In this document: positions 1 to 9,072 of the stretch, in pieces
Layout: every line of letters starts with the position of its first letter
Position numbering within the stretch: position 1 is the first letter of the stretch
NCBI RefSeq assembly: GCF_000003605.2
Contig: NW_003126387.1
Location: 499,937 to 517,052, forward strand
Source: Saccoglossus kowalevskii
Lineage: Eukaryota > Hemichordata > Enteropneusta > Harrimaniidae
DNA: 17,116 nt
Direction: 5' to 3'
Position numbers and translations under genes: made by a program
Notes under the pieces: generated by a model
What the model was told of the DNA's origin: nothing
Seen by the model: only the letters and a program-made list of their open reading frames with translations
Database searches by the model: none

Positions 1-558
1 GATAAATTGAATGTCAAATATTGGAAAAAAGGTATATTTGCTGCATTTTGATTCTCTCAAAAATATGCATTTTATACAATAATTACTTTTTGAATAAAGT
101 TTAAAATAATTGCGACCATAAACACATACATATGACAAATCAAGATGGCTGCCATTATGTCATTATTATTAGCTGTCTGCAATTTAATGTTTTTTTACTA
201 CAAAATTACGTATTTTGGCATTAGTTTTAAGGTCAGGTCAGGTGTATGGAAATTTTATACTGTGATTAGTATACATATATTCAGTGACCCATATCTAAAG
301 ATTCTATGATGTCATACTTTACCCATAATTCTTTGCTTGAAAATCAAGATGGCTGACTATATAATACTGTTGAAAAGTTGAATATCTAGAGAATGAAAAG
401 TGATATAAAAAAACTGTAAATTGCATTCCCCTACATTTGTGGAGCTTTTTCTTGAGGGGTCATTATGTTGTTTGACTTGATGTTTCCTTTAACTTTACTA
501 GTGGTGGAATGTGCAGGAGAAATTCACTGTTAGTAATTGCCCAATGTGTTCTTTGCAG
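1..558 (+). other. Upstream intron of the rhophilin gene (partial)
   Basis: This stretch ends in the acceptor CTTTGCAG at 551-558 directly before the first visible exon, so at least its 3' end is intron. No coding signal was seen. It holds two identical 15-bp segments, AAATCAAGATGGCTG at 137-151 and 341-355. The first continues to AAGATGGCTGCC, a YY1-like core. The rest is AT-rich. Confidence 0.75.
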
Positions 559-683
559 GCTATGAGGACACCCAGAAGAAATGAAGAAGGGTTAGAACTA
601 CTCTATGAATATTACAATCAACTTTATTTTGTAGAAAATAGGTTTTTCCCAACAGATAGACATCTTGGAGTATACTTTCACTG
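559..683 (+). CDS. RHPN2: Rhophilin exon a (BRO1 domain)
   Basis: First exon in the window, 125 nt, ending in phase 2. It encodes MRTPRRNEEGLELLYEYYNQ followed by LYFVENRFFP and the beginning of FHWYDS, a rhophilin BRO1 signature. The acceptor is CTTTGCAG at 551-558 and the donor is GTATGT at 684. The split TG|G codon restores the tryptophan of FHWY with the next exon. The in-frame ATG at 511 lies before the acceptor and is not the start; the protein continues upstream. Confidence 0.9.
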
Positions 684-3600
684 GTATGTACAAAATAGCG
701 TTGTTGAAATCAGGTGCTACCTGCATATTCTTGCAATAGACCATTCTCAGTTCACTGCGAGATCCCGCGTTATGCGTGAAATCAAACGTAAAAACAGGAC
801 AAACAAAGATCATAGCGCCATAGTGGCGTCAAACATCGCGTGGGATAGTAATGTGCTGATGATCAATTTCAATAAAGTAAAGGTATTCAAATGCAATATT
901 CCCCTGTCAAAGATCGGCCTTTCGATGTGAGCTACAAAATAGAGAAATTCAAGTTAAAAATCAAATCGTTCGATTTTTGTGGCAAGCATTTGGTGCGCGT
1001 CTTTCTTGCAACTCGCGATATCTCGCAATTAAATGGAAAATCACCTATTCAGTCTATTGAGTCAACTAGTAAATACCTCATAAATCATGATTAGTGTAGA
1101 AAGTATGCACTCCCATATATTAAGCAAATACTTTTCTATATGGCTGGTCAAGTGTACTGATAGTATTCTTAAACTTTTCACCAACAGTTCCCTCTTTTCA
1201 TCACAAATTCAAAAATAGTCCCAAAAATAGTCTGTACTTTCCTTCAGAAGATAGGGGCAAAAATAGCCAAATTTTTTGAGTGAAAACTTAAAATTGACTC
1301 AAGTTTTGTTTGTTAGCTCTTAAATTAGGATTCATTTCCAGAAATATTGAAGAATATAAAAATGCAGAAAAATTTGGGTGAAAAAGTCTGGTGGTGAAAA
1401 GGCTAAGAATGGAAACAGCTGACATTTTTTCCATGACAGGAATTTTCTTGCATTTTGTCAAGTTATTATCCCTGTTCCTGGATATTTGAAAGTGAGAAGA
1501 AAATAATTTGGGATATCTGAAATAATGTTTTCATTCATCTAGTAGGACTTGGCTCTATAGAAAAGTCAGCCACTGTTTCCATGGAAACAACCTCATGTAC
1601 CCCATCTTTTTTTTTTTTTTTATTTTGATCACTATCATTTATTCGATTTAATTATTGCTCAGCAAAGTATCAAGAAATTGTAGCTTTTTATAGTTTCTAC
1701 TTGTTACTAATTTTACTAATTACATATTGTTGGTTTTACAATATCTCGTGCACACTTACATATTATATTAACCAGTTTGGGCATCTTGCCAAGTTTGATT
1801 TTGATACGTGTTCAATGTATATTTTCCAAGGTATTGGTGAAAATCCACTTAAATTGTCTTATAATAATCCAAACAATTTGTATTTATTTATTCTAGAGTC
1901 ATAATAAGCAAGGTTGTAATAGTTGTGCTATGTTAATTCTAGTTACATCCCAAAACTGTGCACTCTCTCTTTCCTAATGAGATGTACTGGATTTGAGATA
2001 ACAATTCCTCCTGTAATTTGACTGTGCTTTTACTTTTAGGTATGACTCGTTGACAGGTGTACCATCTGCACAGAGGACAGTAGCCTTTGAAAAAGGCAGT
2101 GCTTTGTTTAATATTGGAGCACTTTACACACAAATAGGAGCTAAACAGGTACAGTGTACTTCAATATGAAAAAACTGAGGATGGTAGGAATGGTTAAATA
2201 TTATAAAGCGAATCGCACATCGTTATAATGCGTTATTGTGTGTGTGTACGGTTCATTATAGTGTGTTATTATACGTGTATAGTGATTTGCCTTGCAGTTC
2301 AGTTGTTTAAAGGTTAATTGTCAGTACAAATGAAAAGTTGATTTAGGTTTCAAATCATAAACATCATGAAAATATTGACATCAAAGATGTTGTGTTGCAT
2401 TATGGGATTGAACACCTTGGCATAAAAACACAAACACTTACTCCCTCTTTAACTACACTTTACTGCAACGTAATTTCTAGTTCACATTTATTGAGCAATA
2501 CCTGCGGTACAACGTTTTTAAAAGGCCAGGTCAGGAAATGCAGGTTTTGTTTTATTATTCCACAAACTTTATGCGGATAACCATATTTTAGTGCCACAAT
2601 CTTAACTTTTTTCTTCATACTATCCACAGGACCGAAGTCATAAAGAAGGAATAGAGAAAGCTATAGAAAATTTCCAGAAGGCTGCTGGTGCATTCCGTTA
2701 CTTAAGCGATAATTTCAGTCATGCACCCAGTATGGACATGAGTAATGCCGTACTCAATATGCTAGTGCATTTAATGCTGGTGAGTTTTTTTGTCTTCTTG
2801 AATATTGATTCTTGCCTATCATTTTTTTATTTTCATGGACTTGACATTTCCTCTGCTTTCACCCAATGTAGGCTCAGGTTCAAGAATGCGTCTTTGAAAA
2901 AAGAACCATTGGAGGAATTGAAATGTCTGTGAAAAATTATTTAGAAGTTGCACAGGAAGCATCAGCAGTAAGTGAAATAAGTGTATTTGTCATTCCTTTC
3001 AAAGAAATAGGTAAATTGAAAGATGTTGTCGAATGAACAAAAGTATTTGATGTGTTCAACACTTGGTGGTGCTGTTCATGTTATGACTGTATTTCATTCA
3101 TCCAAGCATAGTCTAAAATTATCTAAATATCTAAAATCACTGTTGCATTAGTTGGTTTTCTTAAAATTAAAATAATTATGTTTTTATTTTCACAATTTTA
3201 GGTTTCAAAAGCTTATGGTACAGTACATCGTGCGATGAACGCAGATACAGTAAAAGACTATGTACCGTACTCATGGATTTCATTAGCTTTAGTTAAATCA
3301 GAACATTACAAGGCTATGTCACATTTCTACGTTGGAGTTGGATTACTTTGTCGGAAAGGTTAGTTTTATTCACTAATTTTATGCATCTCGTTATTATAAG
3401 GTTATTACGAGAGTACCTCAAGGTATGCACGAAGACAGTACAACTGGAGTATTGACGCAAAGTGGAGGTCGATGTGCGGCGTACTGTCTGAGTGCATACT
3501 GTGAGGTATTTTTATAATAACCTTATTATTATACATCTTTTCCTTCCAAGGATACACCATGGGAATGCCGAAATTCAAAATGTTTAGAACAGAATCAGCG

Positions 3601-5946
3601 AACTTCTCTGTGTGGAGTCAGACTCTGGTGTCTCTGGTGGCAGCCATGTTTGTTTTTAGTATTAGTAGACGCTTAGGCGCATAATTCCATATTTGGAATT
3701 CGCATTTCTTAATTATGGTAGGATGAAAATCCCCTGCAAAATTACGGCACGCTGTACGTTGCGACTTATCTGCGTAAACAAGGAGTAAGCAGACAATTAG
3801 CTTTAGATCATCTGATTATAATAATAGCAGTGTTCATAGTAACCAAGTCTTTGTGGTGTGTCTGCTTTTTACACAGATAATAGTGAGCAGGTTGTGTTGG
3901 AAGCTATGTTTCCTAAACTCCATGTGAAAACAGATAAGACGGATGAAAATCTTCCCATGCAAATACCAAAGAATTTCGATGACAGCAAAAGGTTGGGTAA
4001 GTAAATAGTCCTCAAAGTTGCACTCTGATATCAAGGGGGTGGATTATCATGTGAAATGTTCAATGATCAGATTAAGCATGTATTGCGGGTAATGTACACT
4101 AAATGTTCAATTTTCAATGGTTTTCAGCAAATATTGGTGATCGTTTTTTGCTTCCAGCTTTGAAATATTTTTTGTAACTTGATTTGGTTTGTAATTTATC
4201 TCTTCATAGAATTTTATTTCATATTTATACTGAATCTTATTTTTCAGCAAAAGCACATTTACACGCTTCATTGATGACACATGAAGAAACTATGAGGCTG
4301 CACAGAATGAGCAAAATGCTCCGGAAAATTGACACTTTAGGCGGTATCCTACGACTGTCACATGAGAGGGCAATGTCTCGGTATTCAGAGATAGACGAGG
4401 AAGATGAGTTCTATGATGTTGTTGTGGTTCCTGACGTCCAAGGTGAATTGCTTTTAAACCCTTCATGACACCATGTCTGCCAAGATAAAATTTGGGAACT
4501 GTGACTCCCCTGTCTTAAGTGAAATGTTGCACTTTGTGCTAACTCAGAGTTGGTGAAAATTCGTCTCTGCTGATTTAAAGTGGTTTACTGTCTACCTAAA
4601 GCTACTCTAACTTGTAGGAATTTGTAAAATTTGTGTGTATATTTCTGTATACCTGAAAATGTTTCTGCCTTTTGACCGGCAAGTGATAAATAATTCTCTT
4701 AAAAGCACTGAAGCAAGTTATGAAAGTGATTTTGTATCATTTTGATTGAGGTAAAATAAAAAAAAAACATGTTAAAGATACTTAAGAAAAAGATACTTAA
4801 GGTCTGATACATATTACATGTATTTCATTTTTTCTCAGCAATTACATCGCAAAAAGCTGAATGTGTACTTCCTGACTTCAGTCAAGTCAAAGTTATGGAC
4901 ATATTCCATAGACTGGTGAGTATATGCAGTATGGTCTCCATTTGTTAGATCTGTCATCCAATCATTTCTATCAAAAACAGGTGGCATTTTGCTCCTTCCA
5001 GTGTCATTGGCATCATTATTGTCAGTATTCTCCTCCATGTGTGCAAAACTACAAAATTGTTGGTCATTGGCAATATATTGACACTGAGTGTGCACATCTC
5101 TAACATATGTGTAACATAATTGGTTCTGTGAATCTATTTCACAGGGTCCTCTGGCGATTTTTTCTGCAAAACACAGGTGGAGTGCCCCCAGAAAGGTAGA
5201 AATGGAGAGGACTGAAAACGGATTTGGATTCACAGTACGAGGGGATTCACCTGTTATTGTAGCGAGTTTAGACGAAGACGGGGCTGCTCAGGTGAGTTTA
5301 TGTCAAATCGTTGGTAGTCAGTATTGTAGTAGGTACTCTTATCTGGGGATCAATGAGCACAGAAATGAGAGATGTCTACATTCTTTTATTACTCCATGAA
5401 TACTCTACGAGTATAAGTCACTATTTTGAAATTCTGTCACTCAAGAATATTCAATCATACAGCTTTGTGAGGCTCTACAAAAAGTACAGAATTAGCAATT
5501 ATTTTTTGTGCTGTTTCCTGTATTTTATTTTATGTTTCAATTTGCAGAGAAGCGGGATCAAAGAAGGCGATTTCATTGTCAAGATTGGTGAGAAAGATGT
5601 GAAGTGGGCAAAACATGACGATGTGGTGAAACATATAATGGAAAGCCATGGTCAGTTATCGATAAGCGTTGTCACACCACAAGGACGTGACTTCCTCCAC
5701 CCCCAGGATGAAAGGCGATTAAGAACATCAGGTCGACATGACCACCAGTCAATTGCACCGAATGGAAATGTTATAAGTGCAAGAAACTCCCCAATGATGG
5801 GTCAGACAAAATCAGACGTACATTATCGAATGGGAATGCGCGATTCCATTGACAGTCGGAAAGGGCTAGAGGGAAAGAAAGAGAAAAAGGAGAAAAGAAA
5901 AAGCGGGGTTGGCATACTCGGGAAGAAAGAAGCAGCATTGTGGTAA
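559..5946 (+). CDS. RHPN2: Rhophilin (rhophilin-2-like) Rho-GTPase-binding scaffold, 3' part of gene, ten exons
   Basis: Joining 559-683, 2040-2148, 2630-2779, 2872-2967, 3202-3358, 3877-3996, 4248-4442, 4839-4915, 5145-5291 and 5548-5946 gives 1,575 nt, exactly 525 codons including TAA, with every intron GT...AG and phases agreeing. The 524 residues contain the C-terminal two thirds of a BRO1 domain (about 1-320, with FHWYDSLTGVP and EKGSALFNIGALYTQIGAKQ), a linker, a PDZ domain (about 361-436, carboxylate loop GFGF at 369-372, second core strand GDFIVKI at 399-405) and a basic tail. BRO1 followed by PDZ is diagnostic of rhophilins, which in vertebrates are about 690 residues with an N-terminal HR1 repeat that binds GTP-Rho. 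That repeat is expected upstream of the window. Known role: cytoplasmic scaffold linking Rho to actin organisation. The function in this organism is inferred. Rhophilin-1 versus -2 cannot be settled for a single invertebrate gene, so the symbol marks similarity only. Confidence 0.93.
1228..1402 (+). repeat. Dispersed repeat, copy 1 (intronic, plus orientation)
   Basis: About 175 bp. It aligns over its whole length with the reverse complement of 13819-13986. Shared blocks in the same order are TAGTCTG.ACTTTC.TTCAG, TTTTTTGAGT.AAAACT, AAATTGACTCAA.TTTT, AAATTAGG.TTC.TTTC, ATATTGAAGAATATA and the right end GTCTGGTGGTGAAA.GG. Similarity stops on both sides at about the same points, so the unit is defined. 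No open frame is conserved and no target-site duplication is evident. It is probably an interspersed repeat of unknown class. Confidence 0.85.
1575..1588. promoter_or_regulatory. Perfect 14-bp palindrome resembling an RFX X-box
   Basis: GTTTCCATGGAAAC is its own reverse complement and has the X-box layout of two half-sites separated by AT, as bound by RFX-family factors. It differs from the vertebrate GTTGCCATGGCAAC form at one position per half. It lies in the first visible intron. Binding is inferred from sequence alone. Confidence 0.35.
2040..2148 (+). CDS. RHPN2: Rhophilin exon b (BRO1 domain)
   Basis: 109 nt with acceptor TTTTAG and donor GTACAG. It encodes YDSLTGVPSAQRTVAFEKGS followed by ALFNIGALYTQIGAKQ, the most conserved BRO1 stretch of rhophilins and their Alix/HD-PTP relatives. 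It enters in phase 2 and leaves in phase 0. Confidence 0.95.
2149..2629 (+). other. Intron b, 481 bp
   Basis: The intron runs from donor GTACAG to acceptor TATCCACAG. It contains a TG-rich stretch with GTGTGTGTGT near 2237 and otherwise AT-rich unique-looking sequence. The 62-codon open frame in it has no recognisable content. Confidence 0.88.
2630..2779 (+). CDS. RHPN2: Rhophilin exon c (BRO1 domain)
   Basis: 150 nt, 50 codons, phase 0 to phase 0. It encodes DRSHKEGIEKAIENFQKAAG, then AFRYLSDNFSHAPSMDMSNA and VLNMLVHLML, the paired TPR-like helices of BRO1. The donor is GTGAGT. Uninterrupted frame plus strong similarity to the rhophilin helix pair supports both borders. Confidence 0.95.
2872..2967 (+). 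CDS. RHPN2: Rhophilin exon d (BRO1 domain)
   Basis: 96 nt, 32 codons, phase 0 on both sides, after a very short 92-bp intron (2780-2871). It encodes AQVQECVFEKRTIGGIEMSV then KNYLEVAQEASA. AQ.QE.VFEK is typical of BRO1 proteins of this group. Acceptor ATGTAG, donor GTAAGT. Confidence 0.93.
3202..3358 (+). CDS. RHPN2: Rhophilin exon e (BRO1 domain)
   Basis: 157 nt, entering in phase 0 and leaving in phase 1. It encodes VSKAYGTVHRAMNADTVKDY, then VPYSWISLALVKSEHYKAMS and HFYVGVGLLCRK. The PYSW.SLA.VK..HY element matches rhophilin BRO1. Acceptor AATTTTAG, donor GTTAGT. Confidence 0.94.
3359..3876 (+). other. Intron e, 518 bp, carrying a MITE
   Basis: The intron runs from donor GTTAGT to acceptor TTTACACAG. 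The first half is largely a foldback element (3397-3525). The second half contains an 18-bp palindrome, AATTCCATATTTGGAATT at 3683-3700, directly flanked by CGCAT on both sides. No coding signal was seen. Confidence 0.88.
3397..3525. mobile_element. MITE-like foldback element inside rhophilin intron
   Basis: Long imperfect terminal inverted repeats run from 3397-3441 to 3481-3525: TAAGGTTATTA, TACCTCA, TATGCAC and GACAGTAC recur inverted in the same order, with about 39 bp between the arms. Flanking TTATTA (3391-3396 and 3526-3531) could be a 6-bp target-site duplication, but it is low-complexity. The element has no coding capacity, so movement would have needed a transposase from elsewhere. 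The superfamily cannot be assigned. Confidence 0.8.
3877..3996 (+). CDS. RHPN2: Rhophilin exon f (BRO1 to linker)
   Basis: 120 nt, phase 1 to phase 1. The split G|AT codon joins with exon e as aspartate. It encodes NSEQVVLEAMFPKLHVKTDK then TDENLPMQIPKNFDDSKRL, the polar loop that precedes the last BRO1 helices. This is the least conserved coding exon apart from the tail. Frame continuity and consensus splice sites (donor GTAAGT) support it. Confidence 0.88.
4248..4442 (+). CDS. RHPN2: Rhophilin exon g (C-terminal BRO1 helices)
   Basis: 195 nt, phase 1 to phase 1. It encodes AHLHASLMTHEETMRLHRMS, then KMLRKIDTLGGILRLSHERA and an acidic EIDEEDEFYD stretch, matching the HEE..R...K.LR helix and acidic segment of rhophilins. 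Acceptor TTTTTCAG, donor GTGAAT. Reading on past the donor meets a stop at 4466, so intron retention would truncate the protein before the PDZ domain. Confidence 0.93.
4443..4838 (+). other. Intron g, 396 bp
   Basis: AT-rich intron from donor GTGAAT to acceptor TTTCTCAG. It contains an A8 run and a short AGATACTTAAG direct repeat near 4776-4800. Nothing else was recognised. Confidence 0.88.
4839..4915 (+). CDS. RHPN2: Rhophilin exon h (linker before PDZ)
   Basis: 77 nt, phase 1 to phase 0. It encodes AITSQKAECVLPDFSQVKVM then DIFHRL. The LP.FS...V.D.F..LGPL.VFSA pattern, continuing into the next exon, is a rhophilin linker hallmark. Donor GTGAGT. Confidence 0.93.
5145..5291 (+). CDS. RHPN2: Rhophilin exon i (start of PDZ domain)
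   Basis: 147 nt, 49 codons, phase 0 to phase 0. It encodes GPLAIFSAKHRWSAPRKVEM, then ERTENGFGFTVRGDSPVIVA and SLDEDGAAQ. GFGFTVRG is the peptide-binding loop and second strand of a PDZ domain. Acceptor TTTCACAG, donor GTGAGT. Confidence 0.95.
5548..5946 (+). CDS. RHPN2: Rhophilin last coding exon (end of PDZ, basic tail, stop)
   Basis: 399 nt including TAA at 5944-5946. It starts RSGIKEGDFIVKIGEKDVKW and completes the PDZ fold through AKHDDVVKHIMESHGQLSIS. The histidine at the first turn of the second helix (residue 415) would favour class I ligands. The tail is about 88 residues, polar, with a lysine/arginine cluster GKKEKKEKRKSG near the end and the terminus AALW. Acceptor TTTGCAG. The in-frame ATG at 5311 lies in the preceding intron and is not a start. 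Confidence 0.95.
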   Translation, partial: RSGIKEGDFIVKIGEKDVKWAKHDDVVKHIMESHGQLSISVVTPQGRDFLHPQDERRLRTSGRHDHQSIAPNGNVISARNSPMMGQTKSDVHYRMGMRDSIDSRKGLEGKKEKKEKRKSGVGILGKKEAALW

Positions 5947-6371
5947 AATACATTGACTGTTGGGAAGGGTTTGAACATACATTGATCAGGGTAAACCCTG
6001 TTGTGGCAAGCCTATCTTACAATGTCATATTGAACTAGAATGTATTTTTATTTAATTTTATATTCCCGTATCCACAGTGAACTTTCCATTAACATTGGTA
6101 TTTAGCATAGTTGCTGGTAACCATCTATTCCATTTGTAATTTTCTTCACTCAATATTTATAAGTCAGTCTTCTTACCTTGGAGTATTCTTAAATAGGGTG
6201 AAATTATCCTTTTTGTGAACTACATCTACTTTTTCATTGTCAGTTTATATTTATTTGACCTTCAGTACTACTCATTTGTTTTGTAAAATTTAATTTAAAG
6301 AAAATGACAAAAGTTTCAGTGATTTCAAAAGTTTTGTAATATTTTTGTTAAAGAAGGTACCGGTAAATGTA

Positions 6372-6379
6372 TGTATATA
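6372..6379 (+). promoter_or_regulatory. Pumilio-type motif TGTATATA (first)
   Basis: Exact match to the Pumilio recognition element TGTANATA, 426 bp after the stop codon. A second identical motif lies at 7152-7159. Relevant only if this stretch is transcribed as 3' UTR; AT-rich DNA yields such octamers by chance. Confidence 0.3.
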
Positions 6380-6758
6380 ATTACTTACCTGGTATAAATT
6401 TCTAGATAGAGAAGGGGTGTCATTTGTATTCCAGTACACGTATGTACTGGTTGATTAGCCCCGTTTTTTTCATGCGTTTCCAAATAATGTAGAATGGTAA
6501 CCTAACCCTTTCGCTGAAAGATATGTGGTTTTATCCCCTGTGTACTTACAGTTTGTCTCATTTCTTCAAGGCATAATAACAACACATTTTGTAAAAAAAA
6601 AGACAAACTTTTGAACCACTCCCCAGATGAACACAAAAATAAAAGTATTCCTACCAACCTACCTTTTTGTCCTATAAAAATTTGTAACAGATCACACAAC
6701 AAAAAACAAAAATTTTTGAGACTAGATTAAGGGTGGGGACTATCTCCATAAACACATA

Positions 6759-6781
6759 TATCTATCTATCCATCTATCTAA
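6759..6781 (+). repeat. Imperfect TATC/CATC tetranucleotide run
   Basis: ATATCTATCTATCCATCTAT is a short imperfect tetranucleotide microsatellite in the presumed 3' UTR. Confidence 0.6.
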
Positions 6782-7151
6782 TTACAATTTTGTTTCCAAA
6801 AAACAAAATTTTTGTCATCAATTTGCAACTCTTCCAACACCTTCTTCCTATGTCATGTCAGTCTTCACCAGACCCAAGTGCTGGATTCCATCCTTTGGTA
6901 CAACATTTACTTGCGGTATTTATTCGAAGGGTATCTCTATGATCAGAATAAGTCTTACTTTAATGTTCCATATAATGTGTAAAAAATAAAATAGGTATCA
7001 TGAATTTTGCCTGGCAAACTCTGGCAGTAAATAATAAATTTTATTAGATAAAAAAAATATATTGCTGGTTGGATTGTCCATATTGTGATGAACTATCATA
7101 ACAAAGTAATCATTGTCAAGCTTGGATACCAAGGGTTTTCAAGATAATATA

Positions 7152-7159
7152 TGTATATA
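7152..7159 (+). promoter_or_regulatory. Pumilio-type motif TGTATATA (second)
   Basis: Second exact TGTANATA match in the presumed 3' UTR, 780 bp from the first. Function is inferred only. Confidence 0.3.
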
Positions 7160-8834
7160 GTGGGAAGACAAATGAACGACTTGTATTTTTATTATGTAAT
7201 ATATTCCCTGTCAACTCTTGAGTCAAGAAAAAAATTGCTCAAAAATATTTGATAATGTTTTATTATTGTTTTAGTTGAGGCTGGTTTCCATGGAATTTAA
7301 GAAGAGCTTTATCTATCTACATGCGATGCAATTTGAACACTTTGACACTGTGTTCTCCTCAAATGACTTTGCATTTGGTTACATACAGGCAGGAAAAATT
7401 ATTCTGCCATTGATTTTTGTATTGTACGTTTTCCATTTTACTATTGTTTCTCGGCATCAAACTTTGCTGAACTTCTGTCATCTTAGAAAAAAACAAAAGT
7501 ATTCATTTGTGTTGCCACTGGGTGGCGACATAGTAATAGATTGGCACCAATTTCAGTTAACTGTGTAAAAGTATTGTAAAATCTAACCATTTCATGTACA
7601 GAATTCAATTTCCTGCATGTGCTGCAGGATATTTATTTTTCATATTGATTTCATTTTTACAATCCAATGAAATATTGTTCTTATGTTGAATTTGATTAAC
7701 ATATTATTTATATTACTATATGTAGCTTTGAATGCTCAGTTAGTATTATACTGACTGTACTAGGTTATTTTGTTAAATTGCTCAATGTGAACCTCCTAGT
7801 TAAATCACAAAACTATAATGGGAATAATGGGGTTCAGCTCAGGTGTTCTGGTTCAGTCGATTTTCAGTTTAAACAGTTAAGCAAGGTTTTTTCAAGTAAT
7901 ACATGTACTAGTATGACAGTGTGCATTATATTTTCAGGTTTTATTTTCATTTTATATTATCCCGAGGTCTGATGTAGTATACTGCTTGTGACATGACAGA
8001 GAACTCAGTACTCCCAACCCACACCTCTGTCTTGACTTGCTTACATTTCATTCAGTTTCTCTCAATCAAAGTACAAAAAAAGGTTTGAGCCAATCATGAC
8101 AACAATTGTCACTTGTTAACAGTAGTGTTGGGGAACCTAATTCTGTTTATTTTATCGTTATAATGCGTCTTCATATTTGTACAATTAATGTTTTATGCAG
8201 TGCTGTCAACAGCTGTTCTTTACCTTGTTGAGTGATTATACTCATTCACAGCTTGGTTCAACAACCAGGGAAAATGTTTCTCATTACTTGTAAATTCCTT
8301 ATATCGCAAAATCTTAAAATAAGGCTTTTATTTTAACTCTTTGATTTTCATGGTATTTAATTTTTGATTTACACATGAGTTTTCAAACTGTTTTGCAGCT
8401 CCGAAAAATGGCACAAAATACTAATTTTCCAAGTGAATCAAATTGTAGTTTTCTTCAGACTTTCTCAAACTGAAGTGTAATCGCTGATTTTGCTATGATT
8501 TGCTAAAACATTATCGCTGCAAAAATATGCTAATTTACCTGGGCTATGATATGCGTAACTAAATAGTGCAACTTTTATAAAACATTGTACTCGGGTTTTC
8601 TCTGCGAGTAGCACTGTTTATTGGCAGTTGCTTGTTTTTGATATACTGGTGTTTGTTTTTTCAAGCATTGGTGTGTATTCTTATTTGTTTAGTCTATAAA
8701 ATAGTCATCAACATCAGCATTATTGTATTACTAGTTTATTTTTTATGAGAATTGTAATTGTGCAAATGTATTGTTGCACTTTTCTGTTTCCAGTGAATAC
8801 CTGCTACCATTGACAAGAACCCACGTTTGTATTC

Positions 8835-8840
8835 AATAAA
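8835..8840 (+). terminator. Candidate poly(A) signal AATAAA
   Basis: AATAAA in the context TATTCAATAAAGTACAG, followed by GT-rich GTTTGTTGTCGTGTGG at about 8910-8925. It is the last canonical hexamer before the foldback element at 8961 and the shift to CpG-richer sequence. Confidence 0.45.
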
Positions 8841-8960
8841 GTACAGTGAATAACTATAGACTGTGTATCAATGTAGATGTGCCATTATCAATTCGTGTAC
8901 AGTTCACCAAGTTTGTTGTCGTGTGGCACCTGCCCTATAAATTGTGCCTTCTAGTGGCAT

Positions 8961-9072
8961 CACAGGGAGCCCAGGAAATATTTCTTACACTAGATACCAG
9001 CCGATACCCCCCCCCCCCCCCGCTCATAGAGACTGCGTATTACAGTTGATTATAGTTCCTGGGCTCCCTGTG
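8961..9072. mobile_element. 112-bp foldback MITE with perfect 17-bp TIRs and 7-bp TSD
   Basis: CACAGGGAGCCCAGGAA (8961-8977) is the exact reverse complement of TTCCTGGGCTCCCTGTG (9056-9072). Both sides are abutted by GTGGCAT (8954-8960 and 9073-9079), a perfect 7-bp target-site duplication. The 78-bp interior is non-coding and holds a 15-C run at 9007-9021. CA...TG ends and a TSD of 7 bp resemble P-type or hAT-like non-autonomous elements; the superfamily is uncertain. Confidence 0.88.

Larger units (their letters stand above)
684..2039 (+). other. Intron a, 1,356 bp, repeat-bearing
   Basis: The intron runs from donor GTATGT at 684 to acceptor TTTTAG at 2034-2039. It holds a CpG-rich block (about 755-1030), one copy of a dispersed repeat (1228-1402), a perfect palindrome GTTTCCATGGAAAC (1575-1588) and a 15-T run (1607-1621). 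The small open frames here are not supported as genes. Confidence 0.88.
5947..8860 (+). other. Probable long 3' UTR of rhophilin
   Basis: About 2.9 kb after the stop are AT- and T-rich, poor in CpG, without a credible open frame. Possible poly(A) signals AATAAA occur at 6638, 6985, 7033 and 8835. The last is the best because GT-rich sequence follows within about 70 bp and the composition changes soon after. Shorter transcripts ending near 7 kb are equally possible from sequence alone. Confidence 0.5.

Noticed and set aside
511-930. 139-codon open frame starting upstream of the first exon
   Set aside because: Only 559-683 matches rhophilin. The start lies before a good acceptor and the end runs into the intron.
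4835-5233. 132-codon open frame on the minus strand
   Set aside because: It is antisense to two rhophilin exons and the intron between them. It shows no domain, and the plus-strand exons are strongly supported.
5311-5547. ATG at 5311 as an alternative start for a PDZ-tail protein
   Set aside because: This part is the intron between two PDZ-coding exons, with donor GTGAGT and acceptor TTTGCAG. The hydrophobic stretch it encodes is translated intron.
2219-8168. Identical 15-mer ATCGTTATAATGCGT at 2219 and 8154
   Set aside because: No similarity beyond the 15 bases, and one such match is not surprising in 17 kb of AT-rich sequence.
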